A stretch of DNA of 64,000 nt, taken from NCBI GenBank assembly GCA_943787205.1, contig CALSLN010000013.1, forward strand, positions 62,001 through 126,000. Direction: 5' to 3'. The notes beneath the pieces were generated by a model that was not told where the DNA came from, searched no databases, and worked only from the letters and a program-made list of their open reading frames with translations. The translations under genes and the position numbers were made by a program. Source of the DNA: an uncultured Rhodospirillaceae bacterium (lineage in GTDB: Bacteria; Pseudomonadota; Alphaproteobacteria; Rhodospirillales; Rhodospirillaceae). Position 1 is the stretch's first letter. Every line of letters begins with the position of its first letter. This document shows positions 37,570-45,937 of the stretch, piece after piece.

Positions 37570-38415
37570 CTACATGGCAGCGAGAACGTCTGCTACAGCA
37601 TCGGCATCGGTCATCATTGCGTTGCGTTGCCAAGGCATGGCGCGATAGTCCCATTCTGGATCGTCCTTTGCGGGGCCAACCATCCCCATAGAGGTCGGGC
37701 TATAGGCTTGAGCGACACAATGAAGGTAGGTGCGGGGTAGGCCTTCCCATCCGCCATTCTTCAGTTCTAGCGTATCCGACCACCCACGGGCGGGGTGTGG
37801 CGTAATGCGGCGTTTTAGCCAAGCGATGTTTTCTTCATCGTTGGCGGGTACCACCATCTCAGTTGGGTATTCTTCAAAGAAGTCCATCTGATATCCATCA
37901 ATAAACTTCTCTTTCCGCGCCATCCAATAGTCAGAGAGTGAGCCGTCTTCTTTTCGGCTCACGCCGCTCATGCGATCTCCATGCGGCACTAAGGCATCTA
38001 AGAACACGAGACGCTTGATGCGATCTTTCATGCGGTCAGCGACGCCGGTGATGGTTAGTCCAGCGAAGGAGTGTCCAACCAGGATGACGTCTTGGAGCTC
38101 TTCATACTCAATAATGTTCGCAATGTCGGTGATGTGGGTATCAAGGCCAACGTCTGGGCTCATGAGGTGTTTGCGATCACCGCACCCGGTGCATGATGGG
38201 GCGAATACCTCGTGGCCGCGTGCTGTCAAATTACGACGTACATCTCGCCACTCCCACCCTCCATGCCAGGTGCCGTGAACGAGAACAAAGGACTTGCGAC
38301 TACTTTGCGCGTCATTTTCTGCTGCAACCGATGATTTCGTGGCTAAGGTCGAGGCCGCAAAGCCAACCCCGCCAACGGCCGCTCGTCTGGAAAGCCCGGT
38401 TTTCTTTGCGGTCAT
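37570..38415 (-). CDS. Exported alpha/beta hydrolase with altered catalytic histidine
   Basis: A 281-residue protein starting at MTAKKTGLSRR. A twin-arginine-like signal (SRRAAVGGVGFAASTLA) precedes the hydrolase domain. It has the oxyanion block VLVHGTWHGGWEW and nucleophile elbow LVGHSFAGL, as in salicylate esterase/methylketone-synthase-like hydrolases. At the C-terminus relatives have a His just before the A-M-[LM]-T-D segment, but here the sequence reads QRNAMMTDADAVAD with Arg (CGC) in that place. A CAC to CGC change would abolish the usual triad. Function as an esterase is therefore uncertain. Confidence 0.75.
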   Translation of the reverse strand: MTAKKTGLSRRAAVGGVGFAASTLATKSSVAAENDAQSSRKSFVLVHGTWHGGWEWRDVRRNLTARGHEVFAPSCTGCGDRKHLMSPDVGLDTHITDIANIIEYEELQDVILVGHSFAGLTITGVADRMKDRIKRLVFLDALVPHGDRMSGVSRKEDGSLSDYWMARKEKFIDGYQMDFFEEYPTEMVVPANDEENIAWLKRRITPHPARGWSDTLELKNGGWEGLPRTYLHCVAQAYSPTSMGMVGPAKDDPEWDYRAMPWQRNAMMTDADAVADVLAAM

Positions 38416-38635
38416 TTTTCGTCTCCAGTTCATTAAACGCTCGATTCTTATCCGCTCGGCCACACTTTTTTGCAACCCAAGCGACCCCTTTGGCGTTTGT
38501 AGTTGGTAGGGTCGGGCGGTTCAAAGAGTTCTTAGGCGTCGCCGTCTTGACCTGCACGCTAGTCCTCTTGGACCGTTCGGCCTTGCCACCGTTTCCCGGC
38601 GCATCATGCGTCCCGTATAATTCGGAGGCTACAAC

Positions 38636-38725
38636 ATGACTAAATACTATGCACTCGCACTTGTACTGTCTTATGCGGCAGGTGCCGCTACGTCACAGCT
38701 CGGCATACTCGCCTTCGGAATTTAG
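38636..38725 (+). CDS. Possible 29-residue hydrophobic peptide
   Basis: A short frame encoding a single predicted membrane segment (MTKYYALALVLSYAAGAATS at the start). GGAGG is 7 nt before the ATG. It lies in the divergent/convergent gap between an exported hydrolase and the small-protein gene, and a GC-rich hairpin follows its stop by 16 bp. Its start signal is good, but length and lack of homology evidence keep it tentative. Confidence 0.35.
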   Translation: MTKYYALALVLSYAAGAATSQLGILAFGI

Positions 38726-38741
38726 GCCGCGGCGTTGCCGA

Positions 38742-38771
38742 CCCCTGCCATATCACTAGGATAGGCAGGGG
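38742..38771. terminator. GC-rich hairpin between convergent genes
   Basis: CCCCTGCC (38742-38749) pairs perfectly with GGCAGGGG (38764-38771) around a 14-nt loop. It sits just past the end of the minus-strand array and past the tentative 29-residue frame. Position suggests a shared transcription stop, but neither side has a U-run. Confidence 0.4.
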
Positions 38772-38777
38772 GGCTGA

Positions 38778-39125
38778 TTAGTCGGCGAGTTCTGTGTTCT
38801 TGCCGTCGCCCTTTTGCTCAAGCGCGTCCAGTTCGTCTTGAACGCTTTTGAGGACGCGGGCGATATAGGCGCTACGACGTTCTGAACGGATTTGATTAAC
38901 GTCATCGGGAATCTCGTAGTGCTCAATGTCGTCAATCTTAAAGAGGCCATTTTTCTCGACGAGGCGCTCGACGGTGTCGAGACGATCGCGCGTGACCGAA
39001 AGTTCTCCCATAAGCGTTAAGACCATGGACAAAAGTTTATCGACCGTTGGGTCATTGAAGTACTGCGGCTTTTTACCTTTGGCCGTCCGCGGGAGTTTGA
39101 TTTTCTTTTGATCGTCTTTGGACAT
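38778..39125 (-). CDS. Array-associated small protein A (unrecognised family)
   Basis: A 115-residue protein I do not recognise, the last gene of the minus-strand array. It shares a core with the two proteins encoded at 41854-42162 and 42187-42540: LPRTAKGKKPQYFNDPTVDK, then a helical segment with RDRLDTVERL, then DDIEHY and an Arg-rich IRSERRSAYIARVLKS. No signal peptide or membrane segment. The helix around ELSVTRDRLDTVERLVEKNG could form a coiled coil. It directly follows methyltransferase copy 1 (43 bp), as small protein C follows copy 2, suggesting functional pairing. ATG at 39125 fits the paralogues. One four codons upstream is possible. Confidence 0.72.
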   Translation of the reverse strand: MSKDDQKKIKLPRTAKGKKPQYFNDPTVDKLLSMVLTLMGELSVTRDRLDTVERLVEKNGLFKIDDIEHYEIPDDVNQIRSERRSAYIARVLKSVQDELDALEQKGDGKNTELAD

Positions 39126-39168
39126 GGTAGGTCCCATCCTTCCCTGTGGTGTCAGGTCTAATTAATTT

Positions 39169-40299
39169 TTATTTGATGCCGATTGTGATGGGGAATTCGA
39201 ATCCATCATCCGCGTACGGTGTTTGGTCATCCATCCAAAAAGACCCTGCGGATTTCGGATGAATGTTTTCATCTTTGAAGCCAGCCTTGCGGCACAGCTC
39301 GGCCATGTCCATATCGCGGAGTTGGGCAAAGAAGTGTTCATTGTTGTTGTAGATTTCCCATTCGAACAAGAAGCCTTCAAGCGGCTGCTGCCCATGGGCT
39401 TGTGGGAGATCCATATGCATCATGATGCCGCCCGGCTTTAAAAGGCGATAGGATTCATCAAACACATTTTGAATCGCAGTTCTGGATGTCTCGTGCAACA
39501 GGATGTGTGACATCACAATGTCAAAGCTTTCATCCTCGAAGTCTGTATGTTCTGCGTTCTGCTGGCTAAAATGAACGGCTGCACCAAGCGCTTCGGCGCG
39601 CGCATGGCCATACCGAAGCACGGGTGCGCCAACATCAATGGCATAGCATTCAGTGTCAGGGTGTTGTTGAGCCCAGTAGGTGATTGATCCACCGATTGTG
39701 CAGCCCATGTCTAGAATGCGCAGAGGCTTCTTGTCTGGGTATTCATTCTTAAAGAAACCATTGGTGATTTGGCCCAGCGCATTGTTGCCTGTGCCGAGTC
39801 CGCCCATTGAGTAGATGTAGGTGCCCCAGTCGTACATCGCCCCTGCGGCGACGTCGTCTTCGATCTGGTCGGAGTGGTAGGCACCTGGCTGCAAGTGGAT
39901 ATCTGCTGCCACATGGTATTTCGGCGTTTCTAAATCAGGGTCTAGTGTCAGGGATCCTTTGTCGCCGGCTTTGCGAGACTTCTCGATCAGTTCTGGGAGT
40001 TGTCGCTCGACGGAGTCGATGACTGAGTCCCAAATCATTTCCTGGCTGTTGCGCTGCATGGCACTCCAGAAGGAATAGTACGGATCGTGTGTCATTACTT
40101 TGCGCACTTCATGACGCGTTTCTGGTTCGCGGCCCTTTTCCTTAATGAAATTAGGCAGCACCCGATTGTAATAGGTCGGGAAATTGCCAGGAAAGACGTT
40201 GCTGGCCAAATGAATGCGGAAGTCATTGACGAAGGATTGGCGTGATTCTTCGTCGTGGTTCCGTTGGGCCAACATGTCGTGGTCTGAAAGAGGGATCAT
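39169..40299 (-). CDS. Two-domain SAM methyltransferase, array copy 1
   Basis: A 376-residue cytosolic protein. Residues about 1-170 are a mostly helical domain with no family I recognise, containing the blocks MQRNSQEMIWDSVIDSVERQ and GSLTLDPDLETPKY. The C-terminal half is a class I methyltransferase: motif I RILDMGCTIGGSITYW, then YAIDVGAPVLRYGHARAEAL and FEDESFDIVMSHILLHETSR. It is the most divergent of four paralogues in this array. ATG at 40299 has GGAGAG upstream. The substrate is unknown. It lies upstream of small protein A. Confidence 0.82.
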   Translation of the reverse strand: MIPLSDHDMLAQRNHDEESRQSFVNDFRIHLASNVFPGNFPTYYNRVLPNFIKEKGREPETRHEVRKVMTHDPYYSFWSAMQRNSQEMIWDSVIDSVERQLPELIEKSRKAGDKGSLTLDPDLETPKYHVAADIHLQPGAYHSDQIEDDVAAGAMYDWGTYIYSMGGLGTGNNALGQITNGFFKNEYPDKKPLRILDMGCTIGGSITYWAQQHPDTECYAIDVGAPVLRYGHARAEALGAAVHFSQQNAEHTDFEDESFDIVMSHILLHETSRTAIQNVFDESYRLLKPGGIMMHMDLPQAHGQQPLEGFLFEWEIYNNNEHFFAQLRDMDMAELCRKAGFKDENIHPKSAGSFWMDDQTPYADDGFEFPITIGIK

Positions 40300-40463
40300 G
40301 GAACTCTCCACTGCGGGCGTTAAATATTGACGCGCACCTTATCGGGGTCTGCCACGGAGGCGAGTCCTCCGCTTGGGGCGATCATCTGTCGGTCAGGCTA
40401 ACGTCCAATTCAAAGGAAATGGTCAGATGGCGCATTGACCTTCGTCAAGCAACCCCAACCAGG

Positions 40464-41846
40464 CTATGGGCAAATGTGGTCCACCAGCACTGACGTGTCG
40501 TCTAGTGTCTCCAGCCGGTCGATAAGGTCTATGAGGGTTTGACCTTGCTCTCGGGGCATGGCCGATTGAGCTGAGTCCCAGCACGCCCAGAATTTCTCCA
40601 ATTGCCGGTCACGGGGGAGGGGATTCATTGGATCCCCAATCGCGTGCGTAATCGTCAGCGCATGCTGTGCGCCATCCTTGAGAGTCACCGTTATGGTCTG
40701 TGGCCCAAAGGCGTTGAGGTCTGGATTGCCATCATCGACGACGTCGACACGTGAGGCCAGGTCGTGAACATCTGCCCGACCTAGCGCATCAGGCTGAAAG
40801 TCGTGTTGTGTGATGGTACCGTTCAACAACGTGGTTGCGCAGATATAGCCGAGACAAAGCTTTGCGTAATTTGGCTGGGGGTCGGGAACATCGGGTCGGC
40901 CAACCAAACGCATAGGCAGAGGCGGAACATCGCATCGCACGCCAGCTACATCTGTCGCCGTGAACGCGTGCTCTTTCATCATGCGCTGCAGAGCATCAAT
41001 CGCATAATGGGTGAGGCGGCCAGACGGAAACGGCTTATGGCCAACTTCATTCAGTCGAAACACTTTTCCCCATTCAGACCAAACGGGCTCCAGAGTGTAA
41101 TCGCCCTCCATGAGGACGAGGTAACCATACATACCGGTGAGGAAGTCCTTCGGGCCTTCAATGCCGCTATCTGCGAGATCGCAAGCGACGATGGCGTTGC
41201 GAGCCCCAAAGCCGACCTGTAGGCCTAGCAGCCTCGATCCTTCAATGTGAGCCTGCATGTTGCCACCGGCTTGGCCGTAATAAAGGCCGAGAGCGTTGTG
41301 AAGTTTTGGGCCATCAAAACCGCGCAGCAATGACACGGTGGTAGTAGCGCCGAACCCTCCCGTTAACGCTGGCCGGAAAAATCGCATGGGCGCATTCGAT
41401 GTCGTGGCGATAGAGCAAGACACATCAATGCCCATGGCAATGGCTTGTACTAGATCTTTGCCGCTGATTTTCTTGCCTTCACTCGCTTGGCGATCCACCT
41501 CAGCCATGGTCGCGGCCATAAGAGTCGACATGGGGTGGAGCACGCCACCTTCATGGACGCAGTCAAACTCAAGGCAATGAATTTGATAGGCGTTGACGAC
41601 GGCAGCGCTGCTTGGGGGGAGGCGATCTGACCGCGCCCATACGCGTGCGCCGTCTCCGGTGCCCCACAGTTTTGCTGCGCTTAGAGCGTCGTCAGACGAG
41701 GGGCCCGTTGAACCCGCAAGGGCGCACGCAAACGTGTCGAGGATAAAATTTTTCGCCGCTTCAACGGCATCGGTCGGCAAGTCAGAATAGCTGGTGCCCA
41801 TAACATGGGCGACCATCGCGTCGACTGGATTGCTAGATGAATCCAT
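40464..41846 (-). CDS. MmgE/PrpD family protein
   Basis: A 460-residue enzyme of the MmgE/PrpD fold (2-methylcitrate dehydratase, cis-aconitate decarboxylase and relatives). Typical segments are AKNFILDTFACALAGS near residue 30, HCLEFDCVHEGGVLHPMS near 108 and GHKPFPSGRLTHYAIDALQ near 260, which carry residues of the family's active site. The substrate is probably a carboxylated intermediate. It lies 7 bp after small protein B in the array, so it should be co-translated with it. Confidence 0.85.
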   Translation of the reverse strand: MDSSSNPVDAMVAHVMGTSYSDLPTDAVEAAKNFILDTFACALAGSTGPSSDDALSAAKLWGTGDGARVWARSDRLPPSSAAVVNAYQIHCLEFDCVHEGGVLHPMSTLMAATMAEVDRQASEGKKISGKDLVQAIAMGIDVSCSIATTSNAPMRFFRPALTGGFGATTTVSLLRGFDGPKLHNALGLYYGQAGGNMQAHIEGSRLLGLQVGFGARNAIVACDLADSGIEGPKDFLTGMYGYLVLMEGDYTLEPVWSEWGKVFRLNEVGHKPFPSGRLTHYAIDALQRMMKEHAFTATDVAGVRCDVPPLPMRLVGRPDVPDPQPNYAKLCLGYICATTLLNGTITQHDFQPDALGRADVHDLASRVDVVDDGNPDLNAFGPQTITVTLKDGAQHALTITHAIGDPMNPLPRDRQLEKFWACWDSAQSAMPREQGQTLIDLIDRLETLDDTSVLVDHICP

Positions 41847-41853
41847 TAATTTT

Positions 41854-42162
41854 TCAGTCTTTTGGGCCAGATTCCGGGTGCATACGGAAAACCCGTTTCA
41901 AGTAAGCTTCACGTCTGCCGTTGCGCGCGGCCTCGACATCTTCGTTGGGCCTATACGCCTCAATGTCGTCGCGGCTGATGGTGCCTTTCTCGTCGAGGAG
42001 ACGCTCTACTGTGTCCATGCGGTCATAGACAACTGAGACTTCGGCAGACAATTCGAGAATGAACGTCATGATTTGATCAATGGCGGGGTCATCAAAGAAA
42101 ACGGATCGCTTTCCTTTTGCGTCTCTCGGTAGTGTTACTTTTGGTTCTGCGTTTTGGGTCAT
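41854..42162 (-). CDS. Array-associated small protein B (unrecognised family)
   Basis: A 102-residue protein with the same core as small proteins A and C: LPRDAKGKRSVFFDDPAIDQ, then SVVYDRMDTVERLLDEKG, DDIEAYRP and an Arg-rich RNGRREAYLKRVFR. No signal peptide, membrane helix or cysteine-based site is visible. It follows small protein C by 24 bp and precedes the MmgE/PrpD gene by 7 bp. The adjacent B and C copies look like a tandem duplication. No function can be assigned. Confidence 0.72.
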   Translation of the reverse strand: MTQNAEPKVTLPRDAKGKRSVFFDDPAIDQIMTFILELSAEVSVVYDRMDTVERLLDEKGTISRDDIEAYRPNEDVEAARNGRREAYLKRVFRMHPESGPKD

Positions 42163-42186
42163 TTTTTACTCGTTTTTTGATTGGCC

Positions 42187-42540
42187 TCAGGATTTTGCCA
42201 GTTCATCCATCAAGGCATTGTATTCGTCCATTTTGTCGTGAGAGACAAGAGATTCTCGTTCTTCATGGATAATGCGGAACAAACGAGCGATGTAGTCGTT
42301 GCGCCGAACGTTTCGCTCGTCCTCGGTGTCTTGGTCTGGCCGGAAAGCCTCTATATCGTCCCGACTGAGCGTGCCCTTTTTGTCCAAAAGGCGTTCTATC
42401 GTGTCGACACGATCATACAAGACTGACATTTCCGCAGACATGGACATTACAATGGCCATTAGCTGATCGATAGCTGGGTCGTCAAAGAAGGCAGGCCGCT
42501 TGCCGCGATTAACTGGCGTAATTTTGATTTTGTCGCTCAT
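42187..42540 (-). CDS. Array-associated small protein C (unrecognised family)
   Basis: A 117-residue protein starting at MSDKIKITPVNRGKRPAFF. The frame continues upstream into the methyltransferase gene, but that start is 8 bp past the methyltransferase stop and matches the other two paralogues. Shared features are FFDDPAIDQLMAIVMSMSAE, SVLYDRVDTIERLLDKKG, SRDDIEAFRPDQD and a basic RNVRRNDYIARLFR. It has a longer acidic tail than copy B. It immediately follows methyltransferase copy 2, the same pairing as A with copy 1. Confidence 0.74.
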   Translation of the reverse strand: MSDKIKITPVNRGKRPAFFDDPAIDQLMAIVMSMSAEMSVLYDRVDTIERLLDKKGTLSRDDIEAFRPDQDTEDERNVRRNDYIARLFRIIHEERESLVSHDKMDEYNALMDELAKS

Positions 42541-42547
42541 GGTATTC

Positions 42548-43738
42548 TTATCCTTCTTTCCACGCGCCCCAACCGGTCCAATGAATCGATTCGCCCAACC
42601 GTCCATATCGCTCGGCTTTGGTTTCGGGGCCTGAGGCGGCAGCCTCGAATGTGTCAAACGGCGCCGCATAAATGTCGGGCGTCATGACTTCCATATAATG
42701 TTCTTCTTTGAATCCGGCATCCACATAAGCCGCTTTTAGGTCAGTCGATGTAAACGCCTGATAAAATGGCTCGTTGTTATAATAGGAGTCCCAGTCGATA
42801 TAGAATGCATCAAACGGGTCCATTTCTGCAGTGCGCGGCAATTCCATATGAATCATCAACCCGCCTGGTTTGAGGACACGCCGACATTCAGCGATAATAT
42901 TTCTCATCGCGGTGCGGGATGTTTCGTGAAATGTGACAACAGACATGACCAGGTCGAAGCTCTCGTCTTCAAATGTCATCCGTTCTCCATTCATTTGATG
43001 AAGATGCATCGGTTTTCCGAAAGATTCCGCGCGGCCATGGGCATAACGAATCACGGGCGCGCTGACATCAATCGCGTGGACGTTCGAGTCTGGATAGACA
43101 TCGACGAACGGCATGACGTTGTGTCCGACCGTGCAACCTACATCTAGTATTTTTTCTGGTTGGAAGTCGGGGAACCGAATTTTCAAATGTTGCGCGAGGG
43201 ACCGACCGATCGAATCGCCGTAAGGTCCGCCGTTTCCGGCGGCATACACATAAACACCGCGATCGTATAGCGCGCCTTGTGATACGTCGTTGGCGCCGCG
43301 TTCTGAATGGTAATTCCCTGGCATGAGGTGAATGTCACTGGCTGACACGTAGCGTGGGATTTTAACGTTGGGATCGAGGGTCATGGATCCCTTTGGCTGT
43401 TCAGCCAACTGTGTTGCTCGCATATTGAGGTCTGGTTGAGCGCGCTCAATAGAGGGAATGATGGAATCCCAAATCATCTCCTGACACGATCGCATCATGC
43501 TTGACCACGTACGACAGTAGGGATCAGCCATCATGGCGTGACGCACGTCATGCTCATCTTTGGGTGCATGCCCCACGCGTTTCTCGAATGCAGGTTTGAC
43601 GCGCCCCTCGTAGACGCTTGAAAGGCCGCCGCCGATTTCATTGAGGATATACATGCGTAGGTTCGAAACGTAGGACTGCAGCGCATGTTCATCATGCGTT
43701 GTGTCCACCATCAAATCGTGATGCGCCTGAGGAGCCAT
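42548..43738 (-). CDS. Two-domain SAM methyltransferase, array copy 2
   Basis: A 396-residue paralogue of the other three. The N-terminal domain contains MRSCQEMIWDSIIPSIERAQ and GSMTLDPNVKIPRYVSASDI. The methyltransferase domain has motif I KILDVGCTVGHNVMPF, HAIDVSAPVIRYAHGRAESF and FEDESFDLVMSVVTFHETSR, followed by LKPGGLMIHMELPRT. AGAGG lies before the ATG. Upstream is a 348-bp stretch holding the decayed monooxygenase fragment. Downstream, small protein C begins after 7 bp. Confidence 0.85.
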   Translation of the reverse strand: MAPQAHHDLMVDTTHDEHALQSYVSNLRMYILNEIGGGLSSVYEGRVKPAFEKRVGHAPKDEHDVRHAMMADPYCRTWSSMMRSCQEMIWDSIIPSIERAQPDLNMRATQLAEQPKGSMTLDPNVKIPRYVSASDIHLMPGNYHSERGANDVSQGALYDRGVYVYAAGNGGPYGDSIGRSLAQHLKIRFPDFQPEKILDVGCTVGHNVMPFVDVYPDSNVHAIDVSAPVIRYAHGRAESFGKPMHLHQMNGERMTFEDESFDLVMSVVTFHETSRTAMRNIIAECRRVLKPGGLMIHMELPRTAEMDPFDAFYIDWDSYYNNEPFYQAFTSTDLKAAYVDAGFKEEHYMEVMTPDIYAAPFDTFEAAASGPETKAERYGRLGESIHWTGWGAWKEG

Positions 43739-43924
43739 TGGTCTATGCCTCTGATTGCGAGTTACACCGTTCGCGCTTCTCCCAATTCTACAGCGTCGCT
43801 GAGGAGATTCGCCAACAAATCACTCATGATCGTAGACTTCAGAGGGGCGCCAACCAAGGGGGTCTTACAATTTCTGTTCGATGCCCGACCGCGTGTGTGT
43901 GGCAAACGAGCCTTTGAGGAGGCC

Positions 43925-44064
43925 AGGGCATTGCCAGGGTTGCAATCGAATAAGCCTGGGCTTTCTTCGTTTTGGTGCTTGGAATCGCGATATTGCTCAG
44001 GAATGTTGCGCGCTAAGTGCTTCCTCGCCTTGCGTGTGAGGGCGTCATCTAAGTCAGAGAGGCC
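43925..44064 (-). pseudogene. Remnant of the C-terminal end of a FAD monooxygenase
   Basis: Read on the minus strand, this stretch gives DLDDALTRKARKHLARNIPE, then QYRDSKHQNEESPGLFDCNP. This matches the C-terminus of the intact monooxygenase at 44634-45803 (IDEALTR, then RKARERL, PEQYDDSKHKNEESLGLFEY). The residues between ALTR and KAR are missing, and a stop (TGA at 44065-44067) lies just upstream, so only a deleted tail survives. It occupies the only gap of more than 300 bp in the array (43739-44086). No other gene is visible in that gap. Confidence 0.75.
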
Positions 44065-44086
44065 TCAAACCTGAGTCCAGAGTCGG

Positions 44087-44623
44087 TCAGTCTGAAGGGG
44101 CAGTGGGTGGAGGTTGAACCACGATCAGGCGGTGGCCTCCTGGCTCTAAGAGGATCATCTCTTTCTCTGGTGGGTAGTTTTCCGCTTTTGCAGCGTCTTC
44201 CGGTGACATCAACACCGTGTAGCCACCTGCCAGGGCGCGCTCATAGACCGCGTTAACATCGTCGACCGAGAATGCCAGCGTGGTTGCGTTTGTGGCATTG
44301 GCCATTGCATCAATGGTCATCCCCCGCGCATTGACCAGCACTATGGCGCCGACCTGATTGCGGTCGTTGAGGCTTAGGACAGTAATGTCTACACCGTCAG
44401 GCGCTCCGATTGCGAGGCGCAAAACCGGGCTGTTATAGACAGCACGGCCGCCCTCTTTCATGTTCAGCACATCGATAAAGAACTTGGCAGAGGCCTCGAG
44501 GTCAGCCACCGGCATTGTAGGCCGCCGGTAGTCGGCCATGCTCATATCTTCTGGTTCTTGTGCTGATACACCGCCGCTGACATTCAGAGCGCAGGCCAAA
44601 AATACTGAAACTAAAAGGCGCAT
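44087..44623 (-). CDS. Exported VOC/glyoxalase-fold protein
   Basis: A 178-residue protein with a cleavable signal peptide (residues 1-20, hydrophobic VSVFLACALNVSGG). A VOC fold follows: MPVADLEASAKFFIDVLNM, LAFSVDDVNAVYERAL and EMILLEPGGHRLIVVQ. VOC enzymes use a divalent metal for lyase, isomerase or dioxygenase chemistry. The Glu of the last block fits a metal ligand. The periplasmic location is unusual for an array of cytosolic enzymes. The start lies 10 bp after the FAD monooxygenase stop, with AAGGTGAGAG upstream. Confidence 0.78.
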   Translation of the reverse strand: MRLLVSVFLACALNVSGGVSAQEPEDMSMADYRRPTMPVADLEASAKFFIDVLNMKEGGRAVYNSPVLRLAIGAPDGVDITVLSLNDRNQVGAIVLVNARGMTIDAMANATNATTLAFSVDDVNAVYERALAGGYTVLMSPEDAAKAENYPPEKEMILLEPGGHRLIVVQPPPTAPSD

Positions 44624-44633
44624 GACTCTCACC

Positions 44634-45803
44634 TTAAACAGCAACTGTGCCGGGATTGTATTCAAACAAGCCCAAGCTTTCTTCGTTCTTATGCTTGGAG
44701 TCGTCGTACTGCTCCGGATTATCACTCTGTAGGCGCTCGCGGGCTTTGCGTGACATGACCAGGACATAGTTTGCTCGTTCTTTGCGAGCATCTTCGTATC
44801 GTGTGAGGGCTTCATCGATAGTAGAGGAGGCCCCAAAGGCGCGCCCAAGAACGACACCATCTTCAATGCCCATGGCTGCGCCCATCCCCATAAATGGCAG
44901 CATGGGGTGAGCAGCGTCGCCCGTGAGCGTGACGCGGCCTTTGGTCCATTGGTCCAATGGGTCGCGGTCATAGAGGGCCCACTTGAATACTTTGTCTTTC
45001 GGCGCGGCTTTGATGAGGTCACTGATCCGAGGGTGCCAGTCACCGAATTCTTCCATCAATTCTTCTTGAGTGACGGGTATGGACCAACCCTCTTCATTCC
45101 AGCCATCACGACGCACAAAGGCGACAAAGTTGATCACGCTACCGTCGCGCACGAGATATCGCGTAAAGGCTTTGCGGGGCGCGATTGCAACACCGGAGGA
45201 TGGCGTAAAGAGTTCGTCTGGCAAATTGCCTTTATCGACGAGTCCGCGATAAGCAACGTTGCCCGTGAATTTCGGATCTTCTGGTCCAAACATTGCTCCG
45301 CGCACGGCAGACCTCACGCCGTCAGCGCCGATCACGACATCGCACGTCACTGTATTGCCATTGGCAAACGTTATTTCGATTCCATCATCGTGTTCTGTGT
45401 AGCTTTGAAAGGCATGGCCTAAGACAAGGCACCCGGGGTCATTTTTCTCGGCTGCATGGCACAGCATTTCATGCAGGTCAGCACGGTGAATTTGGTAGTA
45501 ATTGGCGCCGTATTTTTGTCGCGGAATATCACCACGTTCGCTGGTCGCGAGAACTTCGCCAGTTTGATAATGCATAATTGCTTGGGTTTGCGTCACGTTG
45601 GCTTTCTTGGCTAATTCATCGGCCAATCCAACGTATTCAAGCCCGTGCGTCGAGTTTGGGCTAATGGTTAGGCCGGCTCCGACCTCTCCTAGCTCAGGCG
45701 CTGATTCATAAACCACGGGCTTAAACCCGTTCTTTTGCAGCGAAAGCGCGGTGGTTAGGCCAGCCATGCCGGCGCCAATCACAGCTATGCGTGTATCTTT
45801 CAT
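44634..45803 (-). CDS. Class A FAD-dependent aromatic monooxygenase
   Basis: A 389-residue flavoprotein hydroxylase of the salicylate / 3-hydroxybenzoate hydroxylase type, which uses NAD(P)H and O2. It has the Rossmann motif VIGAGMAGLTTALSL, the DG motif in IGADGVRSAVR and the GD motif GDAAHPMLPFMGMG, in the expected order. The substrate is likely a phenolic acid or related ring but cannot be identified. The C-terminal segment PEQYDDSKHKNEESLGLFEY is echoed by the pseudogene remnant at 43925-44064, proof of a former second copy. Confidence 0.88.
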   Translation of the reverse strand: MKDTRIAVIGAGMAGLTTALSLQKNGFKPVVYESAPELGEVGAGLTISPNSTHGLEYVGLADELAKKANVTQTQAIMHYQTGEVLATSERGDIPRQKYGANYYQIHRADLHEMLCHAAEKNDPGCLVLGHAFQSYTEHDDGIEITFANGNTVTCDVVIGADGVRSAVRGAMFGPEDPKFTGNVAYRGLVDKGNLPDELFTPSSGVAIAPRKAFTRYLVRDGSVINFVAFVRRDGWNEEGWSIPVTQEELMEEFGDWHPRISDLIKAAPKDKVFKWALYDRDPLDQWTKGRVTLTGDAAHPMLPFMGMGAAMGIEDGVVLGRAFGASSTIDEALTRYEDARKERANYVLVMSRKARERLQSDNPEQYDDSKHKNEESLGLFEYNPGTVAV

Positions 45804-45937
45804 GGGGGGCGATCCTTAGCAGAACAGTCTTACAGAATTATTCTGCACCATGCGCGCATTCGTAGTGATGTCTCAATCCGCTTGCGTTTGCTAATCCGGT
45901 CAGTGGTCGGCGCCGCATCCGGGAATGCGATTGAGTG

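Noticed and set aside
38616-38621. Perfect TATAAT before the 29-residue frame
   Set aside because: It lies only 2 bp before the Shine-Dalgarno, so transcription would begin in or after the ribosome-binding site. No clear -35 element was found at the right spacing.
40355-40371. CGGAGG/CCTCCG hairpin between MmgE/PrpD and methyltransferase copy 1
   Set aside because: A 6-bp stem with no T-run and no evident link to a start site. Likely chance.
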